Of a stretch of 64,000 bases of DNA, positions 11,315 through 22,800 are shown one piece after another; the stretch's first letter is position 1, and each line of letters begins with the position of its first letter. Below the pieces are notes generated by a model. The model was not told the origin of the DNA and did not search any database. It saw nothing but the letters and a program-made list of their open reading frames with translations. The stretch comes from Bryum argenteum (Eukaryota; Streptophyta; Bryopsida; Bryales; Bryaceae): the NCBI GenBank assembly GCA_037043015.1, contig CM073327.1:14304727-14368726 (forward strand). Direction: 5' to 3'. The position numbers and the translations under genes were made by a program.

Positions 11315-13575
11315 CATGTGCCATTGGTGGTGGTCTCCTTTGCAAACGGGCCATAAGGGTAAGCCCAGCCAGCGTCCGCCTCCAACATCTTTTTGAACGT
11401 GGGCCGGGATGTGAGCGTATCGTACCATGTCTTGACATGCTTCCGGGAAGTGATGAGTTCCGGCTCCAAAACCATCACTCGTAACAAACTCGGCGCAATG
11501 TTCATGTCCGCCATGGTGTAATACTCGCCCGCCAAGTACTTGCTCTTCGAAAGGCGAGCCTCCACACAATCAAAAAACTTCTCGAGCCTGCCCATGCATA
11601 ACATTACAATCCCCCGAAAAAATGAAATCCTAAACGGCAATTATCAAACTAATTTGAGCGAGGATGCTACGGTGCTACCACCTCCATACTTATGACACAT
11701 TTAACTACTTTTAGACTAGAAGCAGTTCAGAAGTAAGACATTAAGGGATCCATCCATGCTCAAGTGAACAAGATACAGTGTGAATACAAAAATGTAAACT
11801 GGAGATCTCTATGGGATATGAAGATACTCACATCCCCGATAAAAAAATTTAATGGGCATCCCTCAAAATTGAAAATTCCGAAAATTTCTCTCGTCCAAAA
11901 TACTGAATGAGTCCGGATTTAGTTAAATGTGGCTATCATTGAAATGTGGACATATATACAATACATGCATACACACGAGTGTTTAATTAATTTTTCTCGA
12001 GTATCTTCTCCGCCAAACTTTAAGGCTATCCAATAACAAAGTTGGAGTGTAAAAATATTGCTTAAATGTTTAACCGAGCTTTATCTCCCACTGAAATACA
12101 AAACTCAACTGCCACAGTTCATTGATTTTTGAAGTTTCTTAGGTCACAAATATTTACATTGTTCACATAGAACTTGTTGAAAGGATGGCTCATAAGATCA
12201 AATTAACCCAATGAACATCACATAAGAGAGTTAACATCATGAACCATACATATTGTTAACAAATGAAAATTCCCTCTAAAGTAAACACATTCAAAAGCTC
12301 ATATCATAATTCCTCCAACCAATAGATTTATTTCTTTTCTTTTCTTTTTCTTTTCTTTTTATTGATTTTTTTAAATTTTAAAAAAATGACCAAATTTCTT
12401 GAGAATGTCAAGTCCTACTTGTTATGCTCTTGGAGCACTGGTAAGAGGGTCAGTATCCACAAGGACCACTACTAGAATTTCACCAAGTTTGGTGTAATGA
12501 GGCACACCTTGTACAAAGTGGAGCAAGGACCTCTTCCTTGACATGTCGTTTCTCCTTGTACGCCAAGTAGTACTCCATGGACCACGGCGCAAACGCTAAG
12601 TCATTGAACTGATGCGCTTCCGATTCGATCCATTGATTTATCACCGCTTGTTCCTCGAGAGTCTTCCCAAAAAAATCCTTCGGCCCTTGCTCTTTGAACT
12701 TCTCTGCAATGTAGCGAGCAATGGCTCGAGACTCTGCATGTACATTTTGTAAGTTCAAACTGAGCCTGGGTGGGTTTATACTTTGGTGGAGAACGCCACC
12801 AACTGGTCAAGAATTTCAATTTCAACCATTGATATTTTAAAGTCACTCACAGTTTCAATAAAGCACATTTGAAATTTCTCCTTAATTTCTTGATCGGTGA
12901 AATTTTTCATTGTAGTGTAAACTAGACCTAAGGAAGACTCGTTTGGATTAATTTCCTCAATCACAACCTACTCTAGAAATATTGCACTCATTGCAACTTG
13001 TTTAGAATGAGTATCTAGAATAATCACACTTTGCAATTGCAACAATTGGTAAACTTAGCTTTATCAATTAATATAACCTTATTAGAGTTTATTCTTGACG
13101 TTTCAATTGATGTTTACCAATTCAAATTAGACTTGGGTTTGTGGGTTGCTTTGAATTTTTAAGAGAATTGAAAGTCTTGGGTATTGTAGGTTGGATTCTC
13201 TTCATTCTTTGGTAAGAAAAGGTCTGAAGTCTTTCTTTGTGATGGTTTGGTAGAAGAAGATTTGATGATTCTTGTGGCAGAAATGATTTTTGCCACTCTA
13301 ATAGGGCTTTGTAACATTTCAATTCATCATTCAAGTAATAGAATAGAGAAGCAAATATTGGATGGTGGGGATTACTTACCATATATTTGAAAGTTGCCAA
13401 TTTCCAATATTGGAATTTGAGCAAAAGGCTACACCATTACAATCCAAATTTAGTACTCCATTAGTTTAAAAGATATAACACGGTGATAATAATGGATAAT
13501 TTAGAGATGAAGTTAGCTAACCTGGATGGCAAGAAACTCGGGCTTCAAGTGCTCTTTAGCGGCTAGGTCCACTTT
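11311..13575 (-). pseudogene. GST copy 2, 3' part (exons 2b-5), split by transposon
   Basis: This is the downstream part of a second phi-class GST. Exon 2 resumes at 13575-13522 (of which 13575-13566 is the duplicated target), then exon 3 13428-13380 (49 nt), exon 4 12733-12508 and exon 5 11587-11311. Splice sites are GT..AG and phases close. It encodes PFAQIPILE, ESRAIARYIAEKFKEQG and EARLSKSKYLAGEYYTMAD, closely matching copy 1. The C-terminus differs: after EADAGW it runs 14 residues further (YPYGPFAKE, ending NGTC). The reading frame has no internal stop, so the only lesion seen is the 10.7-kb insertion in exon 2. The 5' part is at 24307-25637. Without the insertion the gene would have 232 codons. 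Confidence 0.9.
13566..13575. repeat. 10-bp target duplication, left copy
   Basis: GGTCCACTTT occurs here and again at 24307-24316, directly flanking the Mutator-like element. Counting only one copy, the two halves of GST exon 2 (31 + 44 nt) add up to 75 nt, exactly the length of the same exon in copy 1. This fixes the duplication at 10 bp. Confidence 0.9.
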
Positions 13576-13799
13576 GAGTGAAGCTAGGTCATGAGCCATG
13601 AGCCATGAGCATTGAGCGGTTAGCAGAAACTCTTGAGCGGTGAGCTTGGTATAAGACAAAATTTACGAAATATTCGGAAATGAAATAGGTTTTATGGCTA
13701 CTTTCCAAAATATCATGTGTGGTTGTTAGCCTATTACCGTGGGAATAGTAGCCTAAAACCGTGAACCAATGCATCATGTACAAGTCATGCCACGGGTTT

Positions 13800-13863
13800 A
13801 GGTGCCATATTATAGAGGTGCCATATTATAGAGGTGCCATATTATAGAGGTGCCATATTATAG
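13800..13863. repeat. 16-bp tandem repeat, 4 copies
   Basis: Four perfect head-to-tail copies of AGGTGCCATATTATAG lie in the left subterminal part of the Mutator-like element. Confidence 0.9.
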
Positions 13864-14141
13864 AGATTCAACATAAAGAGCCTCAAGAAAAAAAAACCCG
13901 TGTAAAGAAATTGTAGATTCAAAGTCAATAAAAGAGGACCTTAAGATACGACTATACATATATGTTTCATTTCTTGAAACATGAGTAAGTAGTATAGACT
14001 ATTATTTATGAAGCAAAGGAGTCCTAAAACATGTCTCTCAATCAAATAGAATACTGTAGTTGACAAAAACATGTGATAATTGAATATTTGTATTCTATAA
14101 AAAATACATATATTAAAGTAACACTATGTATGAAAATAAAA

Positions 14142-17100
14142 TCAATTGGTAGAATCAACTATCTCGAGATTGATTGTAGAAGGTGGATGACCTCCCGATA
14201 GCTCCAAGTTGGTGCATGCATGAAGATATCCTTTGTGTAGTCGAGTTTGCGAATAATACCTAAGAAGATAATATAAATGCTTGCAATTCACCCATTTCCT
14301 TTTCTTTCCGAGAGAAGTTGTACTCATTCTAGTGAAGTCGGACACAAGTACAATATGGAAAATTGCTGATGGAGACACGGTAGACATTATCTGTTGGAGC
14401 CGCAAGAGAAATAACCGCTCCATATCCGGGGTGAGGGACAATTGTGACTCCAACAATGCTATATCCATCCATGAGAGCCGAACTCTCCCACTTGTTTCTC
14501 GCGATCGCATCGAGAGCCCGAGAACTTCGACGAACAAGTTTTCCATACCTAGTTGGCGCATGACTATCAAGATTCTCGGAATATGAATCCCGAGAGAGAG
14601 AATCGGAAGATTAGGAATGGTTTTGAAAAGATTCCTTGGTGACAAGGCTTTTCATTTCTTTCTAGTTGGAATCCAAAGATCCTCTAGTGCAAGAAGTTCC
14701 TCCCGGGATAAGTTAGTACCAATCTGGATAGGCCACACCATAGGTCTGGCGCCGCCTTTTTACAAAAACTTCTTTTTCCCATAACGCATCGCTGATATCA
14801 TCGTGACAGAACCAAAACTCCGTAAGCTCCAAGGTGTCTTTTCCGTAAGCTTTCTTCGTGCCACGATAAGTTGGAGCGCAAGTTGCTTGGCGGCCCTTGT
14901 TGATTTGTGCCTCACATGCCTTTCCGTATGTACCGCATAGCTTGACATTTCACCCGGGATTTTGGATTGGTGCGAGCTATGTGCCATTGGTTAGGATCAC
15001 AAATCGCTCTCATGGACACCGTCACATGGGTCACCTCATATAACGGTGTATTCGTGAGACTCTTCAATACGTGCTCGTGTTGCCCGTGAAGAAGGACGAG
15101 GTGCACCGAGTAATTTACCTTATCCGGACGATGAGAGTCAAACTCTGATCCAGGAGGTAAGTCAGATTTCCTCTTTGTAGAGCCAAAAATCTCTGCTCCC
15201 TCCAAGCCAGAGTTTGTAAGGGGCAAGTCTTCGGCACCTGGAATAGTCTTCATTACTTCAGCCAAAAGATTGGGATCACCACTTCGCATTCTTTGCCTTC
15301 AACTTTAGGGATCGTGTCGCTTGGTCCAATCCCTCCTTTTCCACCCTTCACCCACGATCCGTAGTTTGTTATCTCGCATTTAAAGCACGAATCATATCGT
15401 GTATGGTGGCCTCATAAGGACAAGTCATCTTGTTTCCTGATGCCCTCTTCATTGTACTATGGATAGTCTCTGCAAGGTTGCATGTAGGAACCTTTGCTAT
15501 CTCTTCCAAAGTTAGGTCCTGCAAAAAAGAAAGTGTTTTGTAAATCAAATGAGTACACTTCATTCAAGAAAAAATAATATAGTTGTATGAATCAAGAGCT
15601 ATAATTTCATTACCATCTGATATACTAAACTCACCATTTGAAATTCGCCACCCCACTGCTTGTATCGAAAGTGCCAGAATCCAAACCATTCTTGTAAGTG
15701 TGCCACACCATCTTCAGTAGCTGCACCAGATGATAACCACCAATTTTTGATGACGTGGAATTGAGTTTCAGCTTCCTCAAAACTCTTTGCATTCTTATAG
15801 GCTTGACATAGTTGCTTATGATGAGCTTGCATGGATGGTTTGATATACTTCTGCGTATACTTATCCAAGTTGGCAGACCAATGATAAAGACAGGTTCGCT
15901 CCTTGTCTTTTCATAGGAGTATTGCCGTCCCTCCTCCATAAACCTTCCTCACCGCAATCCAATTAGCTTGAGCACTATCTATCGCCATGAAGCCTTTGAA
16001 GTTGATACTCAAACACCGTGCTTTCACGCATCACGAGTTTAAATTCTCGCCAAAATAGAATTTGAAAGACTAGCATCTTCTCGATTGCATGTCACAACAT
16101 GCAATTGTCATGACCTTGCAATATTTGTTGTCATAGACATGGCAACCCATAGTCGTCCAATCATTTAGTCGCTTAACATGATCAAACATGACCCACGAAT
16201 CTTGTAAGTCTCCTCCATGTTGCATGCGCTTCACAAGGTCAAAACCACTACCTTCAAGTTGAACTGACATCTTAAAGATGAAAACTTTGTCTTTTGTTTG
16301 GCCAGGGAATCTATTCTCGTGAACAAAAATGAAAGGATTATTCACCTTCAAAGCTTGTATGCTATCAATAGGCCCACGATCACTTCAACGAGTCTCTTTG
16401 CACCTACAATATAATTTCGCGCAATTGGGAGAGGCTAGTGTTTCATACTTATCCATAACACTTTCTAAAGATGGTCGCTTTTCTCCAGGTGTGGGGCTTT
16501 TGAAAAGAAAGTTTTCTAAAAACGCTCGACTTGCACCAATCATTATAGCAGAGTTCGTAGCGTTGGGCGTTCTAGAGACCTCTTTTGCCACGCACTGATA
16601 TACTAAATCTATTGTCTCCCTACAAATTCCATCAGCCACAGGGTGCTTATGCTCGCCTAAGTGGATACATGCGCGACTCTCTATTGTAGGTGATGTTACA
16701 TAGAAGATTACAGCGTTGCATGTCTGAAGGCAAACAGGAGGAGTATGGCAGACCTTGCATTGCAACGTTGACTTTGGAGGCGGATTTCGTCCAACTTCAA
16801 ATCGTGTTGGTGTCTGGCCGGTCCATTGCGTAGTATTGCATTGCCCTGAGTTCCGCATCATGTACTCACAAGCTTCATTAGAGCACTGTAGCTCACCAAC
16901 GCAGGAGGATCGACGAAAGGATATGTTGTAATCATTCTGAATGTGAGTTATCCTTGTTGTGCACCATGCATGTCCGTCGTGTTGCTTGTCCATCCCATCT
17001 AAACCTTTACCATATGTTTGAGGAACTCCTTGAGGCAATGAGGGTAGGATAAAGACTACATTCCCATCATAACGTTGTGGCAAATAACTAACTTCTTCGA

Positions 17101-17165
17101 CTCGAATGTTATTGAAATCTACACCACTAAGTTGATTTGGATCGTCTCCTTTTGGAGGTTAGAAC
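14142..17165 (-). pseudogene. Mutator-like transposase with SWIM finger (decayed)
   Basis: Reading 3' to 5' on the plus strand, fragments of one protein follow each other. First comes a Cys/His-rich N-terminal region (about 17165-16390) with HKHPVADGICRETIDLVYQC. Next is WVMFDHVKRLNDWTTMGCHV and a CDMQS segment (about 16350-16075). Then come a DSAQANWIAV segment near 15950 and GAATEDGVAHLQEWFGFWHF (about 15700). A canonical intron at about 15638-15520 (GTGAGT..TTGCAG) precedes VPTCNLAETIH. A long tail ends with CxC at 14344-14352 and CKH at 14277-14285, the SWIM zinc-binding pattern typical of MULE transposases. There is an in-frame TGA near 16385 and several frame changes, including one between CxC and CKH. 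It is therefore probably inactive. The family call rests on the SWIM motif, conserved Asp segments and the element's ends. Confidence 0.72.
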
Positions 17166-18750
17166 CAACGCTTCCATCATAGTGATTGCACTTGAGGAGG
17201 AGAGAACAGGATGTAAGGGTGGACGCCCACTAGACAAAGAAGAAGGATGAGAAGAAGTAGGCTTCGATGGAAGTTGTATTGTAGGAATTCTACTTTGGAA
17301 GAAGGATTGTTAGTAGGTGAGAAAGAATGTACCGTAGGAAATGATTCGTCATCGGAGTCATTGAGCAAAAGTGATGATATTGTCCGAAGGCTCTATCTTC
17401 ACGAAACCGGCTGGGTAAGTGGACGAGAGGAAGTTGTTGAATGTAACATTTGAGACTCAAACTCCCTACCGAATACAGAGAGACGTGCGGATGAAACAAT
17501 CCAAAACCCTCCAGTGGAATTAGTAGTTTTGTTTTTCGAAAGAAGTCCCTATCGAAACACCGGACTCATTAAACAAAATCTTTTCTACGAACAAAGATCC
17601 GGAAGCAAATTAAATTTTGCCTCAAGCATGTGTTCATGAACAATAACCTTTCCATCTACACCTAAAGGGACTGTAAAGGTAGTCCTACACCACGAAGACA
17701 GAAGAAGCCATTTTGAGAAGACCATGGAAGTGTTAGAAGAGAATGATGAGAGAAGGTAGATTGAGTATTAATAGATTGTCTACCACTCGGAGTTCGCATG
17801 AAGACATAGAATTCAAAAAGATTAAGAAAAATCTTAACGTACTTAAAGTAGGTGAGTTTTTAAAAATAACGTAGTGGACATTATATTTCATCGTTTTTAG
17901 AGTCGCCAAGAATTAATGTTACATATCATGGTAGTTGTATTGACGGCACGGACAAAGTATTTGAATTATAATCATGTAACAAGAAAATCAAATAAAAATA
18001 TTTGGTTTTATGACAAAAGGGTATGTACTATACAGAATGGAAGATATGGTTTCGTAAATGCAATTAAGGCGTTTATGGTTGTTTGAAATTAGAAGGGTAG
18101 AGGTGGCGTGCGCATTGATGAAAATGTTGTGGCAATGAAAACCATTTAAGTTTTTGTATGAGAAGAGAAGCTCGAATGCAATATGTCCGGAAGTTTAAAC
18201 TAATCGCCAACCAAATCAAAATGCTAGACATTCGAACACCTCTATTGGCGGCGAGAGACGGGAGTAGGAAAAAAAAAAAGGAGTGTATTCCGCTTTAGTA
18301 GTAGAAGAGAGCTTTTGAAATCACGGCTAAGAAGGGTTAGAAGTCGTATAGATGAGAATGTAGTAGATAGTGTTCGTGCTTTAACATTTGAAGATTGCGG
18401 TGTGGAGCTTTTTAAAGAAACCCAAGTTCTATCGATTCTTTGCATTCTTCTTTATGTCGACTTGTTGGAATGCGGAGTTTAGATCATCAACCGTCACTTG
18501 GTGAGAGCGATGGCGAGAGCGAATCAAAGGTATTAGCGACTTGAATCCGAATTATTTTGAAGAGATAGGAAAGTAGAGAATTTCAGGAGTTAGTAAAGTA
18601 AATAACATTTAGGGTTGAAAGGGGTAGTAGCCGTCATGGCATTAGGGTTTGAGGTTTTTGTGCAAGGAAGTTGTTAGTTTTGTTTGGGGCTCTTTTTTTG
18701 CTGGTGTACGTGTGTTGAGCTCTCTTTTTGCTGGTTTGCATTTGTTGTAG
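17166..18750. promoter_or_regulatory. divergent central region of the Mutator-like element
   Basis: This lies between the minus-strand transposase and the plus-strand cargo gene, so it should hold both promoters and the transposase 5' end. On the minus strand about 17460-17180 is Pro/Ser-rich if translated (for example PSKPTSSHPSSLSSGRPPL) and may be an N-terminal exon. No core promoter element could be assigned; the rest shows nothing recognisable. Confidence 0.4.
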
Positions 18751-19199
18751 ATGGAGAACAACCTGGAGATGGCGATTGAAGCATTGAGTGGAGGAGTTGC
18801 TGACAGTGGCGGCGAAGGACTTAGAGGACGAGGTGGCCGTGGAAGGGCTGCGCGAGGTAGTCGAGGACGAGGAGGTCGAGGAGGTCGAGGAGCTCATGAT
18901 GGAGTAGAAGAAACGGTCCAAGAAAGTAATGACGACCTGGAGATCATCTCTCCAACACCTCAAGCAGTGAGATTTCTGGATTACAGTTTGTTTAGCAATT
19001 CTGGACTTAGTAGAATGGGGAATTTAGAAATCTGATTTCTTGTCCGCGTGTCTTGTGAACAGATGATGGTCAACTTCCTCCGATCCTCACGATTTTGGGG
19101 ATTTAGTGTAATTACGCTTTTTGAGTGATGTTTGTTTTGCACCGCAAAATGTTGTTTAGTGAAGAAAGTTAGAGTTTTGGTCTTTGGAATTGATGCTTG

Positions 19200-19565
19200 A
19201 AATGAATGTGGTTGTTGTCGCGTGCGCGCGACTGCCGAAATGCGAATAATATCTTTGTTTGAGACCGAGCGTAGGAAGAGTCCGTGCGTGCACGCGCGCT
19301 CGTCCAAATGATAAAATGCGAATGTTTTGGTCAGCGAGATCGACGTCGAGATGGTCGCGTCTTGCGCGGATCGCCGAAATCGCGAACAATCTGTTTTTGA
19401 GACGGATGTCGGGGCGGTTCGCGTCTTGCGCGACCGCCGAAATTGCGAAGTTTTAGTTTCTCGGATCGACGTCGGGGCGGTCCGCGTGCGACGCGATCGT
19501 CCCAAATTGCGATCATTTTGGTTTTTGAGACGGGCGTTGAGACGGTCCGTCGCGCGCGCTACTGT
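19200..19565. repeat. CpG-rich imperfect tandem repeats
   Basis: About five or six imperfect units of roughly 60 bp repeat the order GAGAnCGACGTCG, then GCGGTCGCGTCTTGCGCG, then CCGAAATnGCGAA. The stretch is strikingly rich in CG dinucleotides inside an AT-rich element. It lies in the first intron of the cargo gene. Confidence 0.7.
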
Positions 19566-19649
19566 CGGCGTAATAGGGTTTCAAACCTTTTTGAATCTTG
19601 GAGTAATCTTTGTTTTGCGAGAATTAGTTCTTGGTCCGCTTGTAAGCGG

Positions 19650-19810
19650 CCTCTCACTAACAGAAGTTTTTGCGCTTATAAGTGTGGCAAGAAGAGAAGC
19701 TTGCTGCTGAGCGCAAGCTCTGCGGCCTAGCGGCCGCGAATGGCGGAGCTTGCTTCAGAGCAAGCTTCTCTTGCACCCTATAAGCGCAAAAACTTCTGTT
19801 AGTTGAGGGG
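19650..19810. repeat. long palindrome (about 70-bp arms)
   Basis: Left arm 19650-19722 and right arm 19741-19810 are near-perfect inverse copies, sharing CTAACAGAAGTTTTTGCGCT and GAGAAGCTTGCT. The loop of about 20 bp contains GCGGCCTAGCGGCCGC. It would form a strong hairpin in the first intron of the cargo gene. It is either a small foldback element or a possible small-RNA precursor. Confidence 0.75.
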
Positions 19811-22800
19811 TCAATTGTCGTCGCTATGTATGTTTCCTCTTTGATATGTTAATATCATTTATATAATTAATTTTTGCAAGTAGGACTTTCATATGTGAGA
19901 ACAATTTTTATTCGTAGTTTATATTTGCGGTGAGTTCAACTCATAGGCCATTGTCAACACTTGAGGCCATTCCCCCCCCGAATCTGTTGTACCTACGGAG
20001 GTCCTCCTCAAACCGAAACTTCCCGATGGAATCAACAACGTACTTGAGGAGGGTTCTTCTCAAAAACAAAAAGAAGGACAAACAAGCTTCTTCTTTCGAG
20101 CTTGACTTTAGCTCGAATTCGGTCTCTCTCGCGCATGATCTCCATGCCGAAAGTACGCCTGCCAGCGATTAGTGAGGTCGAGATTCGAAAATGGAGAATG
20201 AGTTTGTGCGTGGTTATCGTGAGGGCGACCGTGTTTTCTATGTTTCTCGTATGATTACAGAGGTAGATCAAAGGCCATTTCGGAGGAGGAAATGGAGGCA
20301 TGGGATCCATATTGGATCGAGGCAAATGAGAGGTTTGAAGAGCTCTCTCTCTGCGCAAGTGCATCTACAAGATCTCCACAAGAAGATGTTGTATGTGTGG
20401 GATGGCAATCACCGCCACAAAGCTTGGTGGAAGCACATCAACACGCACTACGCAGATGAAACAAGATTGGCACTATTCTGCTGATACGTTTATTATCGAT
20501 CCAAGGGAGAATCTTTGGAGATGTTTTGAATGCAATGAATGACATCAATTGGTAAGTTTATTTCTACTTTGCAATTGTTTTTTTCTTACAATTATTTTGT
20601 ATCTTTCACTTCATCAATTATCATTCTATTTGTGCAGTCCACCGAAAATGACCATACGAAAGACGAGCCTTCCAAAGAAGACTTCAACGGATCCGATCTT
20701 TTGGAGGACTCAAGCTCACCGACTTCAAAAATCTACTTACGAAGACGAATATAAATCGTGAGAAATCAAAAATCAAAAATGTCACGATCCCGACTTGGTA
20801 TCCATTGACTTTCGAAAAGTCTTCATCGCTTTTCTTTATCGTGTAAGTTTCTACCTTTCTTCTATTTCATTTAATCTATTTAAATTCTTAAGTTGAAGTT
20901 TTTATTTCATGACTACTAGTTCTCTTGTACTACGCAGAGAGAGATTGCATCTCAAGATCGGATGCAGACCCGTGAATATTACGAGAAGACTCCCAGGATC
21001 AACAAAATCCTCGGGAGTTTGGGACATGATGACAAAAAAAAGTCGCAACCGACCTTGTTGATTCCATTCAAAACAAGGACTTTGATAAGACTTCATAGAG
21101 AGCTAATCCAAATAATGGAGAAGCTTTTCTTCACACAAGCTTTTGTTTCCCACGTTTTTTTTTAACTTTCTATCAACTTCATTTCCTAATATAAATCGAT
21201 ATATTTTTCTTACTTTTGCAGATAAACGAACATTACAAATTTTTATTAAGAAATGACTATTAACAAAATCACGATTAATCGCAACAACTCCCTGTCCCAA
21301 CCACAATTCAAAGACTCTTGTTGACATGGTGGAATCTTTCCCCCGACAATCGTCTGTCAGACAAATTTCCTACACCGGATTCTAAGATTCCACTTGCAAC
21401 ACGGATAATCGAGGCATCTTTTTGGGGTTGGCGTAATTTTTATATTCAAATTTCATTCTTTATAGTTTTATTGTCTTACTCTTATACTTTGAAACATGTA
21501 CTTTGATATTTGCGAATAAGACCAACTTGTTCGAGAATTTGAAAAAATTCGCGAGAAGTTGGAACCGATTGACCTGGAAAGCCTCCGGTGGAATCAAGAC
21601 TCCATCTCAATATGTTGAGACCTCACCGGGATCCTACTATGGGATAAGGCATTCTCGCTTTTTTAATCCAAGAGCGAACTCGTGTCTGAAGAAAGAAACC
21701 AAGTTTACAAAGATCCTACATGCCTTCCGTTGTTCAAATGAGTTTTATACGGGTAAGATTAATTCTATTATTCTATACTATCTTTTCTATCTTTTTCAAA
21801 ATTAATAATGTTACTATTTCTCTAAGACATTGACTTCATTTTTCTTTAATTTCTTCGTATACATCAAAAGGGAGCTCATTGGAAAAGAAAGCCATTGGCG
21901 AGAATTCCATGCCTCACAGCATTTCTCATCATTTCTAGATAAGACCTCCTCCATTTGCTTCTACACACCTCAATGTAAGAAGTTCAACGACAATCACCCT
22001 ACCGCCTGCCGGTTGTTGATTTCCGAATGTCCCTCCTACATTTACACCTCTTGAGGAGGTTAATGAGAGGACAAACATCAATGGTGGAGTTCCCATGCCT
22101 CTTACGGAAGAAGAAACCGAAGAGGAAGATACGGATCTACTTCGCTCGAGGACCATCAAAGGAGAGAAAAGACACGACCTACCGCGGAAGAAAGCTTCTC
22201 CGCAAATGTCCTCTTGTCTTCTATTCCTCGTCCAACACCATCCGAGGTGTGCTGGTCCCGCTTACACACGATTTTGATGGCACGCAAGACAACGGTCTTC
22301 ATCTTTGTTTGACGACTCGACTCACCGCATCCGCAAAGATGAAGAAACACTTGCAGCCTCATGGTGCAAGTGCTTCCACAAATACTTCATCTACTTCCGT
22401 ATACAACTTCATTCGAATGTGTCTATGTTAGATCTCACTTTGCGGGGAGCTAACGGAGATGAAGGAGAGATCCTCGTTGGATAGACTTCATAGATTTATA
22501 GATGTGGTAAGCTTCTATCTTGTCTTGTTCTACTTCATTTATTTTTCAAGATTTCTCCCGCTTTGTAGAAATATATGACTTTATTGTTTTGAATAATAGG
22601 TTGGAAGCGGCCGCACACGTCGAGTGAAGCTCAAAATTTGCCTCATAAGGGAATTGACTTACTCATAGCATATATACCAAGGCTTACTACCCCTTCTATC
22701 TCTTCACCGCCCTCAATTATCTCCTCTTGGAACAACATAGACAAAAAATTGTGTAGAGTCAATTTTTGCATTTTGCAGATGCATTTCTTCACGATGATCT

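Noticed and set aside
12467..12480. CACTACTAGAATTT as another CACTA MITE
   Set aside because: Only 14 bp match with no right end or TSD; it is a relic or chance similarity.
14281..14586. 101-codon plus-strand frame
   Set aside because: It is the antisense shadow of the SWIM-region of the transposase, whose minus-strand frame carries the conserved CxC and CKH.
19156..19730. Overlapping Arg-rich frames on both strands
   Set aside because: They come from CpG-rich tandem repeats that stay open in several frames at once, lie in an intron, and show no conserved residues.
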